Below are positions 15,440 through 23,857 of a DNA stretch of 64,000 nucleotides, piece by piece (the first letter of the stretch is position 1; each line of letters opens with the position of its first letter). The notes beneath the pieces are model-generated. The model was not told where the DNA came from, searched no databases, and saw only the letters and a program-made list of their open reading frames with translations. The position numbers and the translations under genes are program-made. This stretch comes from Geodermatophilus bullaregiensis (GTDB lineage Bacteria > Actinomycetota > Actinomycetes > Mycobacteriales > Geodermatophilaceae), in NCBI RefSeq assembly GCF_016907675.1, contig NZ_JAFBCJ010000001.1, positions 2,418,001 through 2,482,000 of the forward strand, given 5' to 3'.

Positions 15440-16474
15440 TCAGCGGCCGATCTTGCCGTCGTTGTCGCGGTCCAGGGCGTCCTTGGCCTTCTGGACCAGA
15501 CCGCGGTCGTCCTGACCCGTGGTCCCGGTGGTGGTCCCGGTGGTGGTGCCGGTGCCGGCGACGCCGGTCTGGCCGCCGTCGACCTCGATCTGCTCCTTGC
15601 GGACCTCACCGCTGACCGTCTCCTGCTCGGTGACGGTCTGGGTGTCGAGGCGGACGCGCTCGACCGGGGTGGCCTCCTTGGAGACGACGGGACGCTCGGC
15701 GTGCAGCGTGACCTCGTGCTCCTCCTCGGAGATGGCCGGGCCGTCCATGGCGTTGGGCATGTTGGCGTCGGTGATCGGCTCGCGCTCGACCCGGACCTCC
15801 TCGCGCGAGACCGGCACGGTCTGCGTCACGTTCTCCGAGACGACGTACTTGCGCAGCCGGGCCTTCCCGGCCTCGACGCGCTGGGTGCCGACCTGGAGGT
15901 GCTCCTCGGAGCGGGTCATCGCGTTGTCGGTCGTCGGGCCCGAGGTGTCGCGGCCGACGGTGCCACCCTGGACGTCGTCGTAGACGCCGTCGCCGTCGCG
16001 GTCCCGGCCGGTCGTGCCGGCCGTGCCCGCGGTGCCCGTGCCGGCCGTGCCCGCGGTGCCCGTGCCGGCCGTCGTCAGGTCCTGGTCGGTCCGGGTCTGG
16101 TCCGTGGCGTAGGTGCCGGCCTGGCCGGTGTCGGTGGTGGTCTGCGTGGTCGACTGCGTGCCGGTGCCCAGGCCGTAGTACCGGTACAGCTCCTGCTCCT
16201 CCTGCGGGGAGAGGTGGCCGTCGGTGTCGATCTTCGGGGCGTCCTTGACCTGGGCCTTGCTCACGCCCACGCGCAAGCCCTCGTTGGTCAGGTCGGCGTC
16301 ACGCAGCGGTACGAAGGACTCCTTGGTGCCGAACAGGCCGGTGCGCACCGTGGCCCACTCCGGCTGACCGGTCTCGTCGTCGAGGTAGACCTCGGAGGCC
16401 GAGCCGATCTTCTCGCCCGACGCGTCGTAGACGTCCTGGCCGATCACACGGCTGATGGTGTCGGTGCCGATCAT
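15440..16474 (-). CDS. PRC-barrel and DUF2382 stress protein
   Basis: A 344-aa soluble protein. Residues 1-95 form a PRC-barrel (MIGTDTISRVIGQDVYDASG, then VYLDDETGQPEWATVRTGLFG), a fold used for RNA or protein contacts. A Thr/Gly/Ala-rich linker (about 110-185) contains a repeated TAGTG unit. DUF2382 follows (EEHLQVGTQRVEAGKARLRKYV, REEVRVEREPI, HAERPVVSKEATPVERVRL). Three D-x-D-x-DG-like loops are seen: KIDTDGHLSPQEEQEL, DRDGDGVYDD and DRDNDGKIG, the last at the extreme C-terminus, all resembling calcium-binding EF loops. Such proteins are usually stress-induced; function is not established. The ATG at 16474 lacks a close ribosome site (GGGAG is 12 bases away). Confidence 0.88.
   Translation of the reverse strand: MIGTDTISRVIGQDVYDASGEKIGSASEVYLDDETGQPEWATVRTGLFGTKESFVPLRDADLTNEGLRVGVSKAQVKDAPKIDTDGHLSPQEEQELYRYYGLGTGTQSTTQTTTDTGQAGTYATDQTRTDQDLTTAGTGTAGTAGTGTAGTAGTTGRDRDGDGVYDDVQGGTVGRDTSGPTTDNAMTRSEEHLQVGTQRVEAGKARLRKYVVSENVTQTVPVSREEVRVEREPITDANMPNAMDGPAISEEEHEVTLHAERPVVSKEATPVERVRLDTQTVTEQETVSGEVRKEQIEVDGGQTGVAGTGTTTGTTTGTTGQDDRGLVQKAKDALDRDNDGKIGR
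16014..16073. repeat. 24-bp tandem repeat, 2.5 copies, inside the PRC/DUF2382 gene
   Basis: A 24-base unit starting GTGCCGGCCGTGCCC occurs at 16014-16037 and 16038-16061 without mismatch and in half at 16062-16073. It encodes the TAGTGTAG repeats of the linker and keeps the frame, so its copy number may vary between strains. Confidence 0.85.
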
Positions 16475-16583
16475 CGTCGTTTCTCGCTCCCATCTGAGCT
16501 CTGGTGGAACGGTCGGGTAGATGGGTGACCAGGCACGACGGACCGAAACGGCCGGAGTCGATCTTCCTTCGGACGGGGACGCC

Positions 16584-16601
16584 GCGTGACGGCCGTCACG
16601 C
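16584..16601. promoter_or_regulatory. 18-bp perfect palindrome between divergent genes
   Basis: GCGTGACGGCCGTCACGC lies in the 339-bp region between the PRC/DUF2382 gene and the DUF3097 gene, about 110 bp upstream of the former. Perfect symmetry without a loop suggests a dimeric regulator site. Apart from this and a short inverted repeat (CGGTGT-N7-ACACCG, 16667-16685 region), nothing else was recognised in the gap. Confidence 0.45.
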
Positions 16602-16813
16602 ACGCCGGACGGCGACCGGCCGCGGCGGTCCGCCGGGGTGTCCCCGCAGGTCAGCAGCCCGTCCGCGGTGTCCGGGAGCACACCGGACCGCCCGCGACGA
16701 ACGGTGACCCAGCGCGAGCACCACCTCGCCCGGGCGTGTCGCGTGCCACTCCCGGTCCCGTTCCCTCGGCGCGTCTCCCCGCCGGGCGCGCCGTCATCGG
16801 CTCTCCTGGGACC

Positions 16814-17623
16814 GTGCCGCCGCGTTCCCCCCATGACGACCTGGTGCACCCCCGCACGGTCAGGAAGCCGCCGACGCAGGTGGCCGCCGAGCGCGACCTC
16901 GTGGTCGAGGACCCGAGCTCCGGGTTCGTCGGTGCCGTGGTCCGCTGCGAGAAGGACGTCGTCCACCTCGAGGACCGGTTCGGGAAGGTGCGCGCCTACC
17001 CGCTCGGCCCCGGGTTCTGGGTCGACGGCCGGCCGGTGGTGCTCGTGCGCCCGACCCCGAGGGGCCCGGCGACGCCCACCCGCAGCGCGTCCGGCTCGAC
17101 CTACGTGACCGGTGCCCGGGCGCGGGTGGCCCGCGAGGGGCGCATCTACGTCGAGGGCAAGCACGACGCCGAGCTGGTCGAGAAGGTCTGGGGCCACGAC
17201 CTGCGCATCGAGGGCGTCGTCGTCGAGCCCCTGCACGGCGTCGACGACCTGCCGGGCATCGTCCGGGAGTTCCGCCCGTCCTCCGGGCGGCGGTTGGGCG
17301 TGCTGGTCGACCACCTGGTCACCGGCTCCAAGGAGTCCCGCATCGCCGGGCAGGTGACCGGCGACCACGCGCTCGTCGTCGGCCACCCGTTCATCGACAT
17401 CTGGCAGGCCGTCAAGCCGTCGGTGGTCGGGATCCGCGAGTGGCCCACGGTGCCCAGGGGCGAGTCGTGGAAGGACGGTGTGTGCCGCCGGCTCGGCTGG
17501 GAGGACGACACCGGCTACGTCTGGGCCCAGCGCATCCTCGCCCGCGTGCGCACCTGGACCGACCTCGAGCCCGCCCTCATCGGCCGGGTGGAGGAGCTCA
17601 TCGACTTCGTCACGACGGACTGA
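16814..17623 (+). CDS. DUF3097 family protein
   Basis: A protein of about 269 aa of the actinobacterial DUF3097 family, function unknown. Recognisable blocks are LVVEDPSSGFVGAVVRCEKD, VHLEDRFGKVRAYPLGPGFW, IYVEGKHDAELVEKVWGHDL with an acidic E-G-K-H-D pattern like a Toprim fold, GVLVDHLVTGSKESRIA, and PFIDIWQAVKPSVVGI. The EGKHD and VDH motifs suggest a metal-dependent Toprim-like nuclease or ligand site; this is inference. Length is normal for the family. The start is set at GTG 16814, which gives MPPRSPHDDLV; GTG 16844 is an alternative. Neither has a strong ribosome site. It ends at a long bidirectional terminator. Confidence 0.85.
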   Translation: MPPRSPHDDLVHPRTVRKPPTQVAAERDLVVEDPSSGFVGAVVRCEKDVVHLEDRFGKVRAYPLGPGFWVDGRPVVLVRPTPRGPATPTRSASGSTYVTGARARVAREGRIYVEGKHDAELVEKVWGHDLRIEGVVVEPLHGVDDLPGIVREFRPSSGRRLGVLVDHLVTGSKESRIAGQVTGDHALVVGHPFIDIWQAVKPSVVGIREWPTVPRGESWKDGVCRRLGWEDDTGYVWAQRILARVRTWTDLEPALIGRVEELIDFVTTD

Positions 17624-17629
17624 GCGCCA

Positions 17630-17693
17630 CGACGATCACGGAGCCGTGACCACGGGGACGGCGGTCCCGGTGGTCACGGCTCCGTGATCGTCG
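17630..17693. terminator. strong bidirectional terminator, 24-bp perfect arms
   Basis: The arm at 17630-17653 and its exact complement at 17670-17693 are 24 bp each, and the loop pairs further (GGGAC with GTCCC). It sits between the convergent DUF3097 gene and aldo/keto reductase gene. Confidence 0.9.
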
Positions 17694-17705
17694 CGAGGGG
17701 GTCCC

Positions 17706-18545
17706 TCAGCGCGGGACGTAGTCGAAGGTGTCCGGGTCCGGGCCGGTGCGCTCGCCGCGGTCCAGGCCGGTGATCGCGGCCATGTCGCCGGTGTCCAGCT
17801 CGAAGTCGAAGAGCGCGAAGTTCTCCTCGACCCGGCTGCGGGTCACCGACTTCGGGAAGACGACGTCGCCGCGCTGCACGTGCCAGCGGAGCACGACCTG
17901 CGCCGGCGTCCGGCCCAGCTTCTCGGCGATCGCGGTGATCGCCGGGTCGTCGAGCACCTTGCCCTGCGCGATCGGCGACCAGGCCTCGGTGACGATCTCG
18001 TGGTCGGCGTCGAAGGCGCGCAGCTCGTCGTTGGCGAGGTAGGGGTGCACCTCGATCTGGTTGACCGCCGGCCGCACCTCGGTCTCGCCGAACAGCCGCC
18101 GCAGGTGGTGGACCTGGAAGTTGGAGACGCCGATCGCCCGGCACCGGCCGGACCGGTAGATCTCCTCCATGGCCCTCCACGTCTCGACGTAGTCGACGTC
18201 GATGGTGGGCAGCGGCCAGTGGACGAGGAACAGGTCGAGCTGGTCGAGGCCGAGGTCGGCCAGCGTCTGGTCGAAGGCGCGCAGCGCGTCGTCTCGGCGG
18301 TGGAAGCCGTTGTTCAGCTTGCTCGTGACGAAGACCTCCGAGCGGTCGACGCCCGACTCGCGGACCGCCTGGCCGACCTCCTTCTCGTTGCCGTACATCT
18401 CGGCGGTGTCGATGTGCCGGTAGCCGACCTCGAGCGCGGTCCGGACGGCCGAGACGGTCTCCTCCGGCGGGATCTGGTAGACGCCGAAACCCAGCTGCGG
18501 GATCTCGACGCCGTTGTTCAGGGCGATGGTGGGCACGGATGCCAC
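17706..18545 (-). CDS. aldo/keto reductase
   Basis: A 279-aa NADPH-dependent aldo/keto reductase of the 2,5-diketo-D-gluconate reductase type (AKR5-like). The catalytic tetrad is complete: D46, Y51, K76 and H109 (GYRHIDTAEMYGNE, VFVTSKL, LFLVHWP). The (beta/alpha)8 barrel signatures AIGVSNFQVHHL and NQIEVHPYL follow, and VVFPKSVTRSRVEEN binds the NADPH phosphate. It reduces small aldehydes or keto sugars in the cytoplasm; the true substrate cannot be assigned. ATG 18545 begins MASVPTIALNNGVEIPQLGFG. It is preceded by the MFS exporter gene on the same strand, 75 bp upstream, and the two may be co-transcribed. Confidence 0.93.
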   Translation of the reverse strand: MASVPTIALNNGVEIPQLGFGVYQIPPEETVSAVRTALEVGYRHIDTAEMYGNEKEVGQAVRESGVDRSEVFVTSKLNNGFHRRDDALRAFDQTLADLGLDQLDLFLVHWPLPTIDVDYVETWRAMEEIYRSGRCRAIGVSNFQVHHLRRLFGETEVRPAVNQIEVHPYLANDELRAFDADHEIVTEAWSPIAQGKVLDDPAITAIAEKLGRTPAQVVLRWHVQRGDVVFPKSVTRSRVEENFALFDFELDTGDMAAITGLDRGERTGPDPDTFDYVPR

Positions 18546-18620
18546 GGGGCCTCCTCCTGGGGTGGGCGGACGGCGGGCGGCGCGCCATCCGGTGGCGCGC
18601 GATCTCCCCGCTCCCGCCGC

Positions 18621-19883
18621 CTACCCGCCGACCGCGTCCTCAACCCGTGACGGGGCTCCCCCGGCGGGCACGGGACGGCGCAGCAGCGGCGCGCCGGCCA
18701 GCGCGAGCAGCGCGGCCCCGCCGGCGGCCAGCGCGGGGACGGCGAAGGCCGCCTGCGCGCCCCAGGCGTCGACCGCCGCGCCGGCCAGCGCCGACCCGGC
18801 CGTGACGCCCAGGGTGAGCCCGGTGTTGGTCCACGCCAGCGCCTCGGTCAGCGCCGCCCGCGGCACCCGCGACTCGACCAGCGAGGCCCCGGAGACCAGC
18901 ACCGGCGCGACGGCGAGCCCGGCCAGGAACCCCGCGCCGATCAGCAGCGGCAGGGAGGCCACGGCCCACAGCGCCTGCGCGGCCAGCCCGAAGGCGACCG
19001 CGGTGACGAGGAAGCGGGCCGACAGCGTGCCGCGCAGCCGGGCGACGCCGTAGGCCAGGCCGGCGACCAGGCTCCCGCCGGCGTAGAGGGCCAGGGCCAG
19101 CCCGGCGAGGGCGGGCACCCCCTGCTCCTCGGCGAACCCGACGACGACGACGTCCATGGCGCCGAACACCGTGCCCACGCCCAGGTAGGCGGCGCAGACG
19201 ACGATCACCGCCGGTCCGAGCGCGGCCGCCCGGCCGCGCCGCTGGCCCCTCGCGACCGGCACGACCGCCGGCTGGGTGTCCCGCTGGCGGGCCAGCCACA
19301 GCCCGCCGACGGTCCCGAGCACGATGCCGGTGGTGAAGCCGGCGGCCGGGGCGACCAGCGTGCCCAGCACGGTGACCAGCGGCGGGCCGACGACGAAGAC
19401 GACCTCGTCGACGACGGCCTCGAAGGCGAAGGCGGTCTGCCGCCGCTCGGCGTCCTCCAGCGCGGCGGCCCACCGGGCCCGCACCATCGCGCCGATGTTG
19501 GGCAGGCTCGCGCCGGTCAGCGCGGCGAGGAGGAACCAGCTCCAGCGTGGCGCGTCGCCGACCACGACGCCGACGAAGGTCAGCCCGGTGACCAGGTAGG
19601 CCGCCATCGCCGCCCGCAGCACGGCGCCCTGGCCCCGCCGGTCCATCGCCCGTGACCACTGCGGTCCGGCCACCGCGGCCGAGAGCGCCAGCGTCCCGGA
19701 GACGGCGCCGGCCAGCGCGTAGCTGCCGGACTCGCCCTCCACGAGCAGGACCGCGCCGAGGCCCAGCATCGGCAGCGGGAGGCGGGCGACCCAGCCGGCC
19801 AGGGAGAACCAGGCGGCCCCCGGGACGGCGAACAGGCGGGCGTAGGGCCCCAGGACGGACCGGAGGACGGTGCGGGGTGACAC
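18621..19883 (-). CDS. MFS transporter
   Basis: A 420-aa integral membrane protein of the major facilitator superfamily. About ten to twelve hydrophobic segments can be counted, in two halves joined by a basic cytoplasmic loop (LARQRDTQPAVVPVARGQRRGR). Motif-like QWSRAMDRRGQGAVLRAAM lies after the second segment. The pattern fits a drug or metabolite exporter, not a sugar importer. GTG 19883 (MSPRTVLRSVLGPYARLF) is chosen because the codons before it are charged and not membrane-like. It is divergent from the secreted protein gene at 20074 and upstream of the aldo/keto reductase. The substrate is unknown. Confidence 0.85.
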   Translation of the reverse strand: MSPRTVLRSVLGPYARLFAVPGAAWFSLAGWVARLPLPMLGLGAVLLVEGESGSYALAGAVSGTLALSAAVAGPQWSRAMDRRGQGAVLRAAMAAYLVTGLTFVGVVVGDAPRWSWFLLAALTGASLPNIGAMVRARWAAALEDAERRQTAFAFEAVVDEVVFVVGPPLVTVLGTLVAPAAGFTTGIVLGTVGGLWLARQRDTQPAVVPVARGQRRGRAAALGPAVIVVCAAYLGVGTVFGAMDVVVVGFAEEQGVPALAGLALALYAGGSLVAGLAYGVARLRGTLSARFLVTAVAFGLAAQALWAVASLPLLIGAGFLAGLAVAPVLVSGASLVESRVPRAALTEALAWTNTGLTLGVTAGSALAGAAVDAWGAQAAFAVPALAAGGAALLALAGAPLLRRPVPAGGAPSRVEDAVGG

Positions 19884-20073
19884 GGGCTCTCTCGCGCTTC
19901 CTGGCCACAGGCGAGCGCGGATCCGTCCGCGGGCTCCTCGGGTGGCGTCCCCGACGGTAACCACCCGCTCCGGTGTCGTCGTCCCGGTTCGTCGACACGG
20001 CGGGTCGAGGACCAGGTGCATGAAACTTCACGTACTTTCTGTGACGACCCGCTCACCGAACATGAGGAGCCCT

Positions 20074-20961
20074 GTGGCCTCCACCACCCGGCAGCCCGCG
20101 TCCCGCCCGCTGCCCCTCCGTGCCGTGCTCGTCCTGCTGCTCGCCGTTCTCTCGGCCCTCGCCCCCCTGCTCGCACCCGGCACCGCGTGGGCCGGCAGTG
20201 ACGACGGCGGCGCTGAGGGCGGCAGCGCCGGCGGCGACTTCTCGGTCACCGTCAACGGCCGGACGTACAACCCCGCCGCCGGTCGCGAGACCCGTCTGCA
20301 GGGCGTGACGCCGACGAGCTCGATCACCGTTCGTGGCCAGCACGTCACGTACAGGATCGACCCCGCGACGCTCGGTGTCTACGACTACACGCTGACCGGG
20401 GCGCCCAGTGCCCAGCGCATGGTCACCCGGCCGACCGTCGTGTTCGCCTCGAAGGTGCCCGTGCTCACCGCGGCGCAGCTGCGCAGCGTCCGGATCAGCG
20501 ACCTGCGCCTGCGTGACGACGTCCTCGTCACCGAGTTCAGCACCGCGGGCGGCAAGTTCAAGGTCCAGTCGAAGGACGCCCCCCAGGGCGGCATCTTCCA
20601 GATGGAGCAGGAGTTCGGCACCGCGGTCGAGTACGTCCACACCCTCGGCGCCGGCCTCTTCTACTTCGTCAACGAGTACACGGGAAAGATCAACTTCGGT
20701 GACGGCATCGCCGCCGACGCCACCCACCAGATGCTGCTCGGCAAGGACAGCCCGCAGGTGGCCACCAAGCTCGAGCAGACCGCCACCACCACCCGCTGGT
20801 CGGTCGCCTCGGGCGGCCGCATGGGCGGCGTCCTCGGCGAGGACGCGATCGAGCTGTCGGCCGGTGCCACCGACTGCACCACCGACTGCCAGGCGCGCAA
20901 CCGCATCCAGGGCTCGGTGCCGGTCCCGCCGGACCCGACCGACCCCACCCCGATCGGCTGA
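20074..20961 (+). CDS. secreted protein of unknown function
   Basis: A 295-aa exported protein. A Sec signal peptide is clear: Arg-containing n-region (TTRQPASRPLPLRA), hydrophobic core VLVLLLAVLSALAPLLA and an A-W-A cleavage site before GSDDGG. The mature part begins with a Gly/Ser/Asp linker and holds about 230 residues with beta-rich appearance (FSVTVNGRTYNP, ITVRGQHVTYRIDP, LGVYDYTLTG). It has one Cys pair (TDCTTDCQ) and a Pro-rich end (VPVPPDPTDPTP). No family is recognised. GTG 20074 has GAGGAG four bases upstream; ATG 20062 and ATG 20020 are in frame but lack ribosome sites. The region 20018-20060 is markedly less GC-rich, as for a promoter. A terminator follows. Confidence 0.75.
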   Translation: MASTTRQPASRPLPLRAVLVLLLAVLSALAPLLAPGTAWAGSDDGGAEGGSAGGDFSVTVNGRTYNPAAGRETRLQGVTPTSSITVRGQHVTYRIDPATLGVYDYTLTGAPSAQRMVTRPTVVFASKVPVLTAAQLRSVRISDLRLRDDVLVTEFSTAGGKFKVQSKDAPQGGIFQMEQEFGTAVEYVHTLGAGLFYFVNEYTGKINFGDGIAADATHQMLLGKDSPQVATKLEQTATTTRWSVASGGRMGGVLGEDAIELSAGATDCTTDCQARNRIQGSVPVPPDPTDPTPIG

Positions 20962-20984
20962 CCTCGCCTGACCCGCACTCCCCC

Positions 20985-21018
20985 GACGGGGGCGGCCCGC
21001 ACCCGGGTCGCCCCCGTC
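20985..21018 (+). terminator. hairpin terminator after the secreted protein gene
   Basis: GACGGGGGCG (20985-20994) pairs with CGCCCCCGTC (21009-21018), and the interior pairs CCG with CGG. It lies 24 bp after the stop and before moaA. Confidence 0.65.
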
Positions 21019-21069
21019 GTCGTGTCCGGGGGCGGCGCGGACGGGCCGCGCGCCACTACATTCGCTGTC

Positions 21070-22131
21070 GTGACCACGCCCAGCCCGCTGCCCGACCCGG
21101 TGGTGCGCCGCACACCCGCGCCCGCCGTGTCCCCCGGCAGCGGCGGGCTGGTCGACCGGCACGGCCGCGTCGCCACCGACCTGCGGGTCTCGCTGACCGA
21201 CCGCTGCAACCTGCGCTGCACCTACTGCATGCCGCCCGAGGGCCTGCAGTGGCTGCCCAAGGTCGAGCAGCTCACCGACGACGAGGTCGTCCGGCTGGTG
21301 CGCATCGGCGTCGAGCGGCTCGGCATCGAGGAGGTCCGGTTCACCGGCGGCGAGCCGCTGCTGCGCCCCGGGCTGGTGGGCATCGTCGAGGCCGCCACCG
21401 CCCTGACCCCCCGCCCCGAGGTCAGCCTCACCACCAACGCCATCGGCCTGGCCCGGGTCGCCCCGGCGCTGGCCGCGGCCGGCCTGGACCGGATCAACGT
21501 CAGCCTCGACACCCTCGACCGCGAGCGGTTCACGGCCCTGACCCACCGCGACCGGCTCGACGACGTCCTCGCCGGCCTGGCGGTCGCGCACGACGCCGGG
21601 CTCACCCCGGTCAAGGTCAACGCCGTCCTGCTGCGCGGGATGAACGAGGCCGACGCCGTCCCGCTGCTCGACTTCTGCCTCGAGCGCGGCTACCAGCTGC
21701 GCTTCATCGAGCAGATGCCGCTCGACGCCCACCACGCCTGGACCCGCGGCGAGATGGTCACCGCCGAGGACATCCTGGAGCGGCTGTCGGCCGCACACGA
21801 GCTCACGCCCGACACCGAGGAGCGCGGGTCGGCCCCGGCCGAGCGCTGGCTGGTCGACGGTGGCCCGGCCACGGTCGGCGTCATCGCCTCGGTGACCCGC
21901 TCCTTCTGCGGCACCTGCGACCGCACCCGGCTCACCGCCGACGGCCAGATCCGCAACTGCCTGTTCGCCCGCGAGGAGTCCGACCTGCGGACGGCGATGC
22001 GCGAGGGTGCCACCGACGACGAGCTGGCCGACCGCTGGCGGATCGCCACGCTGGCCAAGCTGCCCGGTCACGGGATCGACGACCCGAGCTTCCTGCAGCC
22101 GAGCCGGCCGATGTCGGCGATCGGCGGCTGA
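21070..22131 (+). CDS. moaA: GTP 3',8-cyclase MoaA
   Basis: A 353-aa radical SAM enzyme that starts molybdenum cofactor synthesis by converting GTP to 3',8-cyclo-GTP. The SAM cluster motif is CNLRCTYC (C46, C50, C53); the second 4Fe-4S site is the C-terminal FCGTCDRTRLTADGQIRNC. The GGEP motif (RFTGGEPLLRPG) contacts SAM. The C-terminal double-Gly tail (SAIGG) needed by MoaA is present. GTG 21070 sits 7 bases after TACATT (21057-21062), a good -10, so the mRNA is probably leaderless. The moaD gene follows after one base. moaC is not in the window. Confidence 0.96.
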   Translation: MTTPSPLPDPVVRRTPAPAVSPGSGGLVDRHGRVATDLRVSLTDRCNLRCTYCMPPEGLQWLPKVEQLTDDEVVRLVRIGVERLGIEEVRFTGGEPLLRPGLVGIVEAATALTPRPEVSLTTNAIGLARVAPALAAAGLDRINVSLDTLDRERFTALTHRDRLDDVLAGLAVAHDAGLTPVKVNAVLLRGMNEADAVPLLDFCLERGYQLRFIEQMPLDAHHAWTRGEMVTAEDILERLSAAHELTPDTEERGSAPAERWLVDGGPATVGVIASVTRSFCGTCDRTRLTADGQIRNCLFAREESDLRTAMREGATDDELADRWRIATLAKLPGHGIDDPSFLQPSRPMSAIGG

Positions 22132-22132
22132 G

Positions 22133-22396
22133 GTGTCCCCCCAGCCCGCTCCCCCGGCGGTCACCGTGCGGTACTTCGCCGGGGCCCGAGCCGCGGCCGG
22201 CGTCGACACCGAGACCTGCGCGGCCGGCACGCTCGAGGAGCTGGTCGGCCGGATCGTCGAGACCCACGGCGAGCGGCTCGAGCGGGTGCTCACCGCCTGC
22301 TCGTTCCTCGTCGACGGAACGCAGACGCGCGACCGCGCGTTGCAGTTGGCACCCGGGGCGGTCGTCGACGTGCTGCCCCCCTTCGCCGGAGGATGA
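22133..22396 (+). CDS. moaD: molybdopterin synthase small subunit MoaD
   Basis: An 87-aa ubiquitin-fold sulfur carrier. It starts VRYFAGARAAAGVDTE and ends PPFAGG; the terminal Gly-Gly is the site that becomes adenylated and thiocarboxylated by a MoeB-type enzyme, after which MoaD-MoaE inserts the dithiolene sulfurs. GTG 22133 lies one base after the moaA stop, so translation is coupled. Its partner MoaE is encoded at 26909-27334 on the other strand. The short length and C-terminus are as expected. Confidence 0.93.
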   Translation: MSPQPAPPAVTVRYFAGARAAAGVDTETCAAGTLEELVGRIVETHGERLERVLTACSFLVDGTQTRDRALQLAPGAVVDVLPPFAGG

Positions 22397-22465
22397 CCGC
22401 CCCCTCGTGAGCCTGCCTCACCATACGAGCCGTCCCCCGTCCCACCCCCGCCTCCGAGGCGCTGC

Positions 22466-23857
22466 ATGACCGAGTGGTTGCTCCTCCTGGTCGGCCTCGT
22501 CCTCGTGCTCGCCTGCGCCGCCTTCGTGGCGTTCGAGTTCGCCCTGGTGACCGTCGACCGGCCCACCGTCGAGCGCGAGGCGGCGGCGGGCACGCGGGGC
22601 GCGTCCGGCGTGCTCGACGCGCTGCGCACCCTGTCCACCCAGCTGTCGGGCGCACAGCTCGGCATCACCATCACCAACCTGGCCATCGGCTTCGTCGCCG
22701 AGCCGTCGATCGCCGCCCTGCTCCGGGAGCCGCTGCAGTCCGTCGGCCTGTCCGGCACCGCCGCCCGGTCGGTGTCGATCACCCTGGCGCTGGTCCTGGC
22801 CACCGCGCTGACGATGGTGTTCGGCGAGCTGGTGCCCAAGAACCTGGCGATCAGCGACCCGCTGCGCACCGCGCGGGCCGTCGCCGGCTTCCAGCGCGGC
22901 TTCACCCGCGCCACGTCCCTGCTCATCCGGTTCCTCAACGGGTGGGCCAACGCGCTGCTGCGCCGGGTGTTCGGCGTCGAGCCACAGGAGGAGCTGGCCT
23001 CGGCCCGCTCGCCGGAGGAGCTGACCTCGCTGGTCCGCCGCTCCGGCCGGCAGGGCACGCTGCCGGCCGAGACCGCCGTCCTGCTCGAGCGCGGCCTGGC
23101 CTTCGGCGAGCTGCGCGCCAGCGACGCCGCCACGCCGCGCACCCGCACCACCACCGTCGACGCCGACGCACCCGTCGACGAGGTGCTCACCACCGCCCGC
23201 GACTCCGGCCACTCCCGTTTCCCGGTCGTCGCCGCCGGCGGGGTCGACGACGTCGTCGGGATGGTGCACGTGAAACACGCCCTCGGCGTCCCCCGCGACC
23301 GCAGGGCGGACACGCCGGTGTCGGCGGTGATGCTGCCGGCGCTGTTCGTCCCGACGTCGCGGCGGCTGGACGACCTGCTCGGCGACCTGCGCCGCGGCGG
23401 GCTGCAGATGGCCGTCGTCGTCGACGAGTACGGCGGCACCGACGGCGTGGTGACCGTGGAGGACCTGGTCGAGGAGCTGGTCGGCGACCTCACCGACGAG
23501 TACGACACCGAGACCGGCGACGACGTCGTCGACCGCGGCGACGGCACCTGGTCGGTGTCGGGCCTGCTGCGGCCCGACGAGGTGGCCGCGGCCACCGGCC
23601 TGGCGGTCCCCGCCGACCGGCACTGGGAGACCCTGGGCGGCCTGGTGCTGCACGTGCTGGGCCGCATCCCCGACGTCGGCGACCGGATCGAGGCGCGGCC
23701 GGCCCTGCCGCCGGAGCTCGCCGCCGAGGCCGAGGGCCTGCCGGCCGGCGTCTGGGTGCGGGTCGAGCGGGTCGACGGCACGCGGGTGGAGCGCGCCGTC
23801 GTCGGGGGCCTGCCCGCCACGACCGGCGACGAGCAGGAGGAGGACGACCGTGGGTGA
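22466..23857 (+). CDS. CNNM/CorC-type membrane protein with CBS domains (first of pair)
   Basis: A 463-aa member of the DUF21-CBS-CorC_HlyC family (often called hemolysin-like), thought to move Mg2+ or Co2+ or to regulate such transport. Residues 1-190 hold the DUF21 domain with several transmembrane segments, FEFALVTVDRPTVE and VFGELVPKNLAI. Two CBS domains follow (about 215-345; FPVVAAGGVDDVVGMVHV and MAVVVDEYGGTDGVVTVEDL). A CorC_HlyC domain ends the protein (WSVSGLLRPDEV to VRVERVDG). The ATG at 22466 has a GAGG seven bases upstream. Its last 8 bases overlap the next gene, a second copy of the family. It lies 69 bp after moaD, but a functional tie to Moco is not evident. Confidence 0.9.
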   Translation: MTEWLLLLVGLVLVLACAAFVAFEFALVTVDRPTVEREAAAGTRGASGVLDALRTLSTQLSGAQLGITITNLAIGFVAEPSIAALLREPLQSVGLSGTAARSVSITLALVLATALTMVFGELVPKNLAISDPLRTARAVAGFQRGFTRATSLLIRFLNGWANALLRRVFGVEPQEELASARSPEELTSLVRRSGRQGTLPAETAVLLERGLAFGELRASDAATPRTRTTTVDADAPVDEVLTTARDSGHSRFPVVAAGGVDDVVGMVHVKHALGVPRDRRADTPVSAVMLPALFVPTSRRLDDLLGDLRRGGLQMAVVVDEYGGTDGVVTVEDLVEELVGDLTDEYDTETGDDVVDRGDGTWSVSGLLRPDEVAAATGLAVPADRHWETLGGLVLHVLGRIPDVGDRIEARPALPPELAAEAEGLPAGVWVRVERVDGTRVERAVVGGLPATTGDEQEEDDRG

